From the NCBI RefSeq assembly GCF_016919245.1, contig NZ_JAFEJA010000002.1, forward strand, positions 62,001 to 126,000: a stretch of DNA of 64,000 bases, in the 5' to 3' direction. Positions 57,830-64,000 of this stretch are shown here, piece after piece. This stretch comes from Streptomyces zhihengii. GTDB lineage: Bacteria > Actinomycetota > Actinomycetes > Streptomycetales > Streptomycetaceae. Both the position numbers and the translations under genes were made by a program. The notes below the pieces were generated by a model. That model was not told where the DNA came from, made no database searches, and saw nothing but the letters and a program-made list of their open reading frames with translations. The first letter of the stretch is position 1. Each line of letters starts with the position of its first letter.

Positions 57830-59065
57830 ATGGCCGACCGGGTCACGGTGATCGGATGGGACGGTTCGCCGCTCACCCGCGCGGCCACGTCCGCGCTCTC
57901 CGCGGCCACCCTGGTGGCCGGCGCCGCCCACCACCTGGACCTGCCCGAGGTGCCGCGGGACGCCGAGCGCATCCGCCTCGGCAGCGTCGACCTCGCCGCC
58001 CGGCGCATCGCGGGCCACCGCGGCAGCGCCGTCGTCCTCGCCGACGGCGACCCCGGCTTCTTCGGCGTCGTCCGCACCCTGCGGGCGCCCGAACACGGGC
58101 TGGAGGTCGAGGTGGTCCCCGCCGTCTCCTCCGTCGCCACCGCCTTCGCCCGGGCCGGCATGCCGTGGGACGACGCCCTGGTCGTCGTCGCCCACCAGCG
58201 CACCCTGCGCCGCGCCGTCAACGTCTGCCGCGCCCACCCCAAGGTCGCCGTTCTCACCTCCCCCGGAGCGGGCCCCGCCGAACTGGCCCTGCTGCTCGAC
58301 GGAGTCCACCGCACCTTCGTCATCTGCGAGGAACTGGGCACCGCCCGCGAGCAGGTCACCGTGCTCACCTCCGACAAGGCCGCCGACCACGTCTGGCGCG
58401 ATCCCAACGTCGTGATCGTCGTCGGCGGATCCGGGACCGTCACGGGCACCTCCCGCTCCGGCGCCGGCTGGATCGCCGGCCGGGAGCCCGGCTACCCGCC
58501 GCCCGTGCGCGGCTGGGCCCTGCCGCCGGAGGAGGACGAGCGCCACACGCCGCCGCGCGAGGGCGAGTACGCCGGGCTCCGCGCGGCCCAGCTCGCCCGA
58601 CTCGGCCCGCGCACCGGTGACCTGGTCTGGGACATCGGATGCGGAGGCGGCGCGCTCGCCGCGGAGGCCGCCGGATTCGGCGCCGCGGTCATCGCGGTCG
58701 ACGCGGACGCCGACGCCTGCCGGCGCACGGAGGCACGGGCCCGCCGCCACGGCGTACAGGTGCAGGTCGTGGCGGGCCGCGCCCCGCACGTACTGGAACG
58801 CCTGCCCGAACCGGACGTCGTACGGATCGGCGGCGGGGGAGTGCCCGTCGTGACCGCCGTCGCCGACCGCAGGCCGCAGCGCATCGTCACCCACGCCTCC
58901 ACCCGCGACGAGGCCGAGGCGGTCGGCGCCGCGCTCGCCGCGGGCGGCTACGAGGTCGAGTGCGCCCTGCTCCAGTCCGTTGAACTCGACACCGCCGACT
59001 GGACCGAGAGCGAGCGCACCGTGGTCTTCCTCCTTTGCGGCCGGCACCCCGACGCCGCGTCCTGA
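57830..59065 (+). CDS. cobL: Precorrin-6Y C5,15-methyltransferase (decarboxylating), CbiE-CbiT fusion
   Basis: 411 residues. The CbiE half (about 1-205: VIGWDGSPLTRAATSAL, LADGDPGFFGVVRTL, VEVVPAVSSVATAFARAG) methylates C5, and the CbiT half has AdoMet motif DIGCGGGALAAEAA (Asp268) and ends with ECALLQSVELD for C15 methylation and decarboxylation. AGGAG precedes the ATG at 57830. Fusion of CbiE and CbiT is the usual state in aerobic-type cobalamin pathways. Confidence 0.92.
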   Translation: MADRVTVIGWDGSPLTRAATSALSAATLVAGAAHHLDLPEVPRDAERIRLGSVDLAARRIAGHRGSAVVLADGDPGFFGVVRTLRAPEHGLEVEVVPAVSSVATAFARAGMPWDDALVVVAHQRTLRRAVNVCRAHPKVAVLTSPGAGPAELALLLDGVHRTFVICEELGTAREQVTVLTSDKAADHVWRDPNVVIVVGGSGTVTGTSRSGAGWIAGREPGYPPPVRGWALPPEEDERHTPPREGEYAGLRAAQLARLGPRTGDLVWDIGCGGGALAAEAAGFGAAVIAVDADADACRRTEARARRHGVQVQVVAGRAPHVLERLPEPDVVRIGGGGVPVVTAVADRRPQRIVTHASTRDEAEAVGAALAAGGYEVECALLQSVELDTADWTESERTVVFLLCGRHPDAAS

Positions 59066-59459
59066 CGGCGCAAACGCGGATACTCCGAGCACCGGCGTAG
59101 CGCTGCTCACAACTCGGGCCCAACCCCCACTTCCGGCACGCCGGAGGGTAGGCTGGCCGATCGTCGTACCGCGCCCGAACGTCTGCCGATCGATCGGCCG
59201 ATGTCCGGAAATAGGGGGTCACTTCGACCCCTGTTCGTGGTACGCCGGAACCGGGGGGTCGCGCGACGTGGCGCAGCCCACAGCGGACCGCGGCGGATCT
59301 TGCTGCCGTGGTGGCGAACGACGGCGACAATGCAATGGGGTCGGGGGTCGATCGTGCCGCGCGGCGCACACGCTCGTTGTTGTTCACGGGCGTCAGGTGT
59401 GCCGGTCGGACGTCCCGGGCGATGGGCGAAGGAGCACAACCGATGGGCGAGGGGTACGC
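59066..59459 (+). other. Gap before the bluB-cobT fusion gene
   Basis: 394 nt. It contains a perfect 12-bp palindrome CCGATCGATCGG at 59186-59197 and a possible -10 TAGGCT at 59149. I looked for the cobalamin riboswitch core and did not see it. No small gene could be supported. Confidence 0.5.
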
Positions 59460-62400
59460 ATGACTGACACCGGCCAGGTCTCGGGCGAGGGGCTGCCGGA
59501 GAACGCAGGCATGGTGGAGCAGCCGGGCGTCCCCGCCCAGGGCGCCTACACCTACCTCGAACCCTCCGGACACACCTCCGAGGAAGACGACCTGCTGCTG
59601 ATGCCCGGCGCCCAGGGCGCCTGGAGCGAGCACCAGCACACGGCGCCCGCACCGGCCCCCGTCCACCACGGGGCGCCCGCCGCCGACCAGTACGCGCCGG
59701 CGCCCGCCGCCGTTCAGCACGCGGTGCCCGCCGGCGTCCCGCAGCACGGCAGCGGCGAGTACCTGATGGACCCGCAGGCCGGATACGACTACGCCCACGC
59801 CGCCCACCAGGGCGAGGGCGCCGCGGCCTTCCAGGAGCCGGCCCCCGGCTTCACCCGGGTCGCCACGGCGGCGGACAGCGCGCTCCACGCACTCGACGGC
59901 ACCCCGGCGCCCGCGGAGCAGCAGGCCCACCGGCTCTCCGCGGAACCGCTCGCCCAGGTGCAGGGGACCATGTCCGTCGTCCCCGGCATCGCCCCCGGCC
60001 CGCCGGTCCAGGAGCCCGCGCCGGACGCCGCGTTCGCGCCGCAGCCGGCCGGGCAGGAGCAGGGCGCGTTCCCGGACGCCCCCGCACAGGGTGCCGCGCC
60101 CGTCGCCGGGCAGCCCCCGGCCTTCGAGGCCGGACAGCCCGCGCCCGGCGAGGCGTTCGCCGCCGCGCCCGAACAGGCGGCCCCCGCCGAGGCGTTCGCC
60201 GCCGCACCGGCCGCCCACGAGACCGGTGCCCACGAGGCGGGCGGCCGGGACTCCGGCTCGGTCGACCTCGGTGCCGTCCGCACCCCCGCCGCCGCCACCT
60301 CGGCCATGCCGACGCCGCCCCCGGCCCGGCGGCCCCTGCACATGGGCCCGCCCGTCCCGGAGGCCAACAGCGGCGTGGTGCGTTCGCTCGCCGACCGCGG
60401 CCCCGCGGGCACGCCCCCGCACCCGATGACGGTGCGCACGGCGCCCGCCCCCCAGCACACGGGGGTGGAGTACCTCGACGTGGCGCGCGAGGCGACCGCG
60501 GAGGAGCTGCCGGGACCGCAGCTCGGGGAGATCCCGCCGCAGGCGGGCGCTCCGTGGGACCCGCAGCCGCCCCAGCAGGAGGCGCCCGCAGCAGAAACGG
60601 TCGTCCCTCAGCCCGCCGCCGAACCGCAGGCCGCCCCGGAGGCCGCCGTGCCGGCCCCGCGCGAGGGCGACCCCCAGCCGGTCCAGGCGCCCGAGGCGGA
60701 GGCGCCCGCCGCCGAGGCGCCTCAGGCCCCCGAGCCCGCCTCCGCCCCGGTGGAGACGGTCCCGCAGCCGGAGCCCGTCGTGCCCGCCGAGGCCCCCGGG
60801 GCACCGGAGCCCGTCGCACCGGCCGCCGACGCCCCCGAGGCCGTCGCCGACCCGGCGGCCGAGGCACCCGCGCAGACCCCGGCCGAGCCCGTCGAGGCGC
60901 AGCCCGCGCCCGCCGAGGCGCCCGAGCCCGTCCAGCAGCCGCAGGCCGAGGCCCCTCAGGCCGTCGAGCCCGCCGCTCCGGCGGAGACGGCCCCGTCCCC
61001 GGAGCCGGTCGCGCCCGCGGCCCCCGAGGCCCCCGAGGCCCACGCCCCGGATGCTCAGCCCGTCACCGAGCCCGTCGCCGCCGAGGCGCCTCAGGCCCCC
61101 GCCCCGGAGGCCGTTCCCGCCCCGGTGGAGACGGTCCCGCAGCCGGAGGCCGTCGTGCCCGCCGAGGCCCCCGGGGCACCGGAGCCCGTCGCACCGGCCG
61201 CCGACGCCGCCGGCACCCCCGCCGCCCCCGTGGCCGAGCCGCTCGCCGAGGCGCCCGCGGCCGACGCCGCCCCGGAGCAGGAGGACGCCCCCGCGGCCGG
61301 CTCCGCGCCCGCCCCGGAGGCCGTCACCCCGCCCGCGCCCGGCTACGACGACGCCGAGCGCGAGGCCGTGCTGCGCGTGATGCGCGAGCGCCGCGACATC
61401 CGCAACGGCTTCCGCAGCGACCCGATCCCGCACGAGGTGCTGCTGCGCGTCCTGGAGGCCGCGCACACCGCGCCCAGCGTGGGCCACTCCCAGCCCTGGG
61501 ACTTCGTGGTCATCCGCTCGGCGGAGACCCGCCGCACCATGCACGAACTCGCCCAGCGCCAGCGCGAGGCGTACGCGAAGTCGCTGCCCAAGGGCCGGGC
61601 CAAGCAGTTCAAGGAACTGAAGATCGAGGCCATCCTCGACACCCCGGTCAACATCGTCGTCACCGCCGACCCCACCCGCGGCGGCCGCCACACCCTCGGC
61701 CGGCACACCCAGCCGCAGATGGCGCCCTACTCCTCGGCGCTGGCCGTGGAGAACCTCTGGCTCGCCGCCCGCGCCGAGGGCCTCGGCGTCGGCTGGGTCT
61801 CGTTCTTCGACGAGCGCGAGATGGTCCGCACCCTCGGCCTGCCCGACCACCTCGAAGTGGTGGCCTACCTCTGCGTCGGCTACGTCGACGAGTTCCCGGA
61901 GGAGCCCGAGCTGATGCAGGCGGGCTGGTCCAAGCGCCGCCCGCTGTCCTGGGTCGTCCACGAGGAGACGTACGGCCGCCGGGCACTGCCCGGCGAGGAG
62001 CCGCACGACCTGCTCCAGGAGACGGTCACCAACATCCGCCCCCTGGACGCCAAGGCCCTCGGCGAGGCGTGGGAGCGCCAGAAGCGGATGACCAAGCCGT
62101 CCGGCGCGCTCGGCATGCTGGAGATCATCTCCGCGCAGCTCAGCGGCCTGTCCCGGATGTGCCCGCCGCCGGTCCCGGAGCCCGCCGCCGTCGCGATCTT
62201 CGCGGGCGACCACGGGGTGCACGCCCAGGGCGTCACCGCCTGGCCCCAGGAGGTCACCGGCCAGATGGTCGCCAACTTCCTCGGCGGGGGAGCGGTCTGC
62301 AACGCCTTCGCCAACCAGGTCGGCGCCGAGGTCTGCGTCATCGACGTGGGCGTGGCCTCCGACCTGCCCGCCACCCCCGGACTGCTGCCCCGCAAGGTCC

Positions 62401-63059
62401 GCGCCGGCACCGCCGACTTCACCACCGGCCCCGCGCTCACCCGCGACGAGGTGTTCGCCGCCATCGAGGTCGGCATCGAGACCGCCCGCGACCTGGTGGC
62501 CGCCGGCAACAAGGCCCTGCTCACCGGCGAGATGGGCATCGCCAACACCACCGCGTCCGCCGCGCTGATCTCCGTCTACACCGGGGCCGACCCGGCGGAG
62601 ATCACCGGCCGGGGCACCGGCATCAACGACGCGATGCACGCCCGCAAGGTCGACGTGGTGCGCCGCGCCCTCGAACTGCACCGCCCCGACCCCGCCGACC
62701 CCGTCGGCGTGCTCGCGGCGGTCGGCGGCCTGGAGCACTGCGCCCTGGTCGGCCTGATCCTCGGCGGCGCATCGCTGCGCACCCCGGTCGTCCTCGACGG
62801 CGTCAGCACCGGGGCCGCGGCCCTCGTCGCCCGCGCCATCGCCCCCGAGGCACTGGCCGCCTGCATCGCGGGCCACCGCAGCGCCGAGCCCGGCCATGTG
62901 GCCGCCCTCGGCAAGCTCGGCCTGCGCCCGCTGGTCGACCTCGACCTGCGCCTCGGCGAGGGCACGGGCGCCCTGCTGGCGCTCCCGATCGTGCAGAGCG
63001 CGGCCCGCGCCATGCACGAGGTGGCGACCTTCGACTCGGCCGGCGTCACGGAGAAGTAG
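59460..63059 (+). CDS. cobT: BluB-CobT fusion with long Pro/Ala-rich N-terminus
   Basis: 1199 residues. Residues 1-about 625 are Pro/Ala/Glu-rich and surely disordered, with a 42-residue segment repeated. From about 628 (DDAEREAVLRVMRERRDIR, APSVGHSQPWDF, APYSSALAVENLWLAA) is a BluB domain, the flavin-destructase that makes 5,6-dimethylbenzimidazole. From about 860 (KPSGALGMLE, FAGDHGVHAQGVT, GEMGIANTTASAA at 1023, GEGTGA with catalytic Glu1167) is CobT, which phosphoribosylates that base. So one chain makes and activates the lower ligand of B12. ATG 59460. Confidence 0.92.
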   Translation: MTDTGQVSGEGLPENAGMVEQPGVPAQGAYTYLEPSGHTSEEDDLLLMPGAQGAWSEHQHTAPAPAPVHHGAPAADQYAPAPAAVQHAVPAGVPQHGSGEYLMDPQAGYDYAHAAHQGEGAAAFQEPAPGFTRVATAADSALHALDGTPAPAEQQAHRLSAEPLAQVQGTMSVVPGIAPGPPVQEPAPDAAFAPQPAGQEQGAFPDAPAQGAAPVAGQPPAFEAGQPAPGEAFAAAPEQAAPAEAFAAAPAAHETGAHEAGGRDSGSVDLGAVRTPAAATSAMPTPPPARRPLHMGPPVPEANSGVVRSLADRGPAGTPPHPMTVRTAPAPQHTGVEYLDVAREATAEELPGPQLGEIPPQAGAPWDPQPPQQEAPAAETVVPQPAAEPQAAPEAAVPAPREGDPQPVQAPEAEAPAAEAPQAPEPASAPVETVPQPEPVVPAEAPGAPEPVAPAADAPEAVADPAAEAPAQTPAEPVEAQPAPAEAPEPVQQPQAEAPQAVEPAAPAETAPSPEPVAPAAPEAPEAHAPDAQPVTEPVAAEAPQAPAPEAVPAPVETVPQPEAVVPAEAPGAPEPVAPAADAAGTPAAPVAEPLAEAPAADAAPEQEDAPAAGSAPAPEAVTPPAPGYDDAEREAVLRVMRERRDIRNGFRSDPIPHEVLLRVLEAAHTAPSVGHSQPWDFVVIRSAETRRTMHELAQRQREAYAKSLPKGRAKQFKELKIEAILDTPVNIVVTADPTRGGRHTLGRHTQPQMAPYSSALAVENLWLAARAEGLGVGWVSFFDEREMVRTLGLPDHLEVVAYLCVGYVDEFPEEPELMQAGWSKRRPLSWVVHEETYGRRALPGEEPHDLLQETVTNIRPLDAKALGEAWERQKRMTKPSGALGMLEIISAQLSGLSRMCPPPVPEPAAVAIFAGDHGVHAQGVTAWPQEVTGQMVANFLGGGAVCNAFANQVGAEVCVIDVGVASDLPATPGLLPRKVRAGTADFTTGPALTRDEVFAAIEVGIETARDLVAAGNKALLTGEMGIANTTASAALISVYTGADPAEITGRGTGINDAMHARKVDVVRRALELHRPDPADPVGVLAAVGGLEHCALVGLILGGASLRTPVVLDGVSTGAAALVARAIAPEALAACIAGHRSAEPGHVAALGKLGLRPLVDLDLRLGEGTGALLALPIVQSAARAMHEVATFDSAGVTEK
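60711..61208 (+). repeat. Direct repeat inside the Pro/Ala-rich region
   Basis: 60711-60833 and 61080-61208 are near-identical stretches of about 125 bp coding APVETVPQP(E)...VVPAEAPGAPEPVA. Lengths differ by two codons. Internal duplication of a low-complexity linker. Confidence 0.8.
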
Positions 63060-63065
63060 CCTCCG

Positions 63066-63098
63066 GGTGCCGTCCGGCCCGCCCGGCCGGACGGCACC
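63066..63098 (+). terminator. cobT terminator
   Basis: A 14-bp perfect stem (63066-63079 with 63085-63098), 5-nt loop, six nt after the stop. Confidence 0.8.
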
Positions 63099-63237
63099 GT
63101 GCCGGGCGAGGCCCCGCCGCCGCCCGGCCGTACCCTGGTGGCCAGGCCGTGTCCCCACGGCCCTGGCGTCCCCATCAGCCGCTCCACCGCCGCAGCGGCC
63201 CCGCTCACGCATCACCCGCACGAGGAGCCGCACCGCC

Positions 63238-64000
63238 ATGCCCGAGTCCGCCGAGCACCCCGCGTACCCCGTCGGCCTGCGCCTGTCCGGGCGGCGCGTC
63301 GTCGTCATCGGCGGTGGCCAGGTCGCCCAGCGCCGTCTGCCCGCCCTGGTCGCCGCGGGCGCGGAGGTCACCCTGGTCTCCCCGTCGGCCACCCCGTCCG
63401 TCGAGGCCATGGCCGAGACCGGCGAGATCGGCTGGACCCGCCGGCGGTACGAGGAGGGCGACCTCGCGGAGGCCTGGTACGTGCTCGTCGCCACCGGCGA
63501 CCCCGAGGCCAACGCCCGCGCCTCCGCGGAGGCCGAGCGGTCCCGGATCTGGTGCGTCCGCAGCGACGACGCCGAGGCCGCGACCGCCTGGACGCCCGCC
63601 ACCGGCCGCAGCGAGGGCGTCACCGTCGCCGTGCTCACCGGCCGCGACCCGCGCCGCTCGGCGGCCGTGCGGGACGCCATCGTCGAAGGGCTGCGCGACG
63701 GCAGCATCGCCGCGCCCCACGTCCGCGCCAAGGCGCCGTCGGTCGCGCTGGTCGGCGGCGGCCCCGGCGACCCCGACCTGATCACCGTCCGCGGCCGCCG
63801 GCTGCTCGCCGAGGCCGACGTCGTCATCGCCGACCGCCTCGGACCGCGCGACCTGCTCGACGAACTCCCGCCGCACGTCGAGGTGATCGACGCGGCCAAG
63901 ATCCCCTACGGCCGGTTCATGGCCCAGGAGGCCATCAACAACGCCCTCGTCGAGCACGCCAAGGCGGGCAAGGCCGTCGTCCGCCTCAAGGGCGGCGACC
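63238..64000 (+). CDS. cobA: Siroheme synthase / uroporphyrinogen-III C-methyltransferase, 5' part
   Basis: Open to the window end, 254 residues visible. The N-terminal module (RLSGRRVVVIGGGQVAQRRL, then VTLVSPSATPSVE) is the precorrin-2 dehydrogenase/ferrochelatase part of CysG; from about 163, SVALVGGGPGDPDLITVRGRRLL and VVRLKGGD start the SUMT methyltransferase. Together they turn uroporphyrinogen III into precorrin-2 and possibly sirohydrochlorin, feeding both B12 and siroheme. GAGGAG lies about ten bases before the ATG. A TACCCT box at 63131 may belong to its promoter. Whether the dehydrogenase is active was not judged. Confidence 0.9.
   Translation, partial: MPESAEHPAYPVGLRLSGRRVVVIGGGQVAQRRLPALVAAGAEVTLVSPSATPSVEAMAETGEIGWTRRRYEEGDLAEAWYVLVATGDPEANARASAEAERSRIWCVRSDDAEAATAWTPATGRSEGVTVAVLTGRDPRRSAAVRDAIVEGLRDGSIAAPHVRAKAPSVALVGGGPGDPDLITVRGRRLLAEADVVIADRLGPRDLLDELPPHVEVIDAAKIPYGRFMAQEAINNALVEHAKAGKAVVRLKGGD

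Noticed and set aside
59066..59459. Cobalamin riboswitch before the bluB-cobT gene
   Set aside because: The conserved core sequences of the B12 riboswitch were not seen; only a 12-bp palindrome is present.
58887..63899. 1670-codon reading frame on the minus strand opposite cobT
   Set aside because: It mirrors the coding-strand codon bias of cobL, cobT and cobA; its composition is Arg/Gly-rich without motifs, as expected for antisense of GC-rich genes.

Overview
The window is about 64 kb of very GC-rich DNA (third codon positions almost all G or C, many GTG starts, ATGA/GTGA stop-start overlaps, long GC hairpins without U-tracts). It reads as the chromosomal core of a Streptomyces. From memory the gene order matches the S. 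coelicolor block that carries glnA4, infC-rpmI-rplT, pheST, argCJBDR, argH, metNIQ and cobT; no alignment was run. No rRNA, tRNA, prophage or CRISPR array was seen.

Layout. 1-7.4 kb: end of a LysR regulator, then a catabolic cluster (gamma-glutamyl hydrolase, amine/amino-acid permease, FadR-type regulator, GlnA4 gamma-glutamylethanolamide synthetase, aldehyde dehydrogenase, short-chain dehydrogenase) that fits import and gamma-glutamylation-based breakdown of ethanolamine or a similar amine. A ~195-bp MITE-like element abuts its last stop codon. 7.6-12.4 kb: DUF2510 membrane protein, a MarR regulator with an extra recombinase-type HTH, its divergent EamA exporter, an NAD(P)-binding protein and a PLP aldolase/deaminase. 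12.6-16 kb: a frameshifted Pro/Ala-rich membrane protein translationally coupled to a mycosin-like protease whose 3' end is tandemly repeated downstream. 16-25 kb: SseB and DUF1844 proteins, the infC-rpmI-rplT operon (infC starts at ATC), a SpoU-type RNA methylase, a PAS histidine kinase, and pheS-pheT.

25-34.5 kb: a repeat-filled intergenic kilobase, an NsdA-like regulator, a Nudix hydrolase, 3-hydroxybutyryl-CoA dehydrogenase, a Tat-exported GH10-like protein, DUF1918, an EamA exporter and MocR regulator whose start codons share one CATG, a GNAT, and a histidine-phosphatase-fold protein lacking its catalytic histidines. 34.6-44.5 kb: arginine biosynthesis, argCJBDR as a tightly coupled operon under tandem ARG boxes, then (after a flavin-fold protein and a HEAT-repeat protein on the other strand) argG and argH. 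Only ornithine carbamoyltransferase and a separate N-acetylglutamate synthase are missing from the local set; ArgJ and ArgR supply acetyl recycling and control.

44.5-53.5 kb: HAD-like protein, secreted protein, a SARP-type DNA-binding/BTAD protein fused to an ABATE/CGNR-type C-terminus, a TetR regulator coupled to a DHA2 drug exporter, PlsC acyltransferase, exported glycerophosphodiester phosphodiesterase, a sigma factor, a GNAT and two small membrane proteins. 53.8-57.7 kb: metNIQ methionine importer behind a 28-codon Cys/Arg/Met-containing leader ORF, and a GNAT. 57.8-64 kb: cobalamin genes cobL (cbiE-cbiT fusion), a giant BluB-CobT fusion with a ~620-residue Pro/Ala-rich N-terminus, and the start of a siroheme synthase/uroporphyrinogen methyltransferase gene cut by the window edge.
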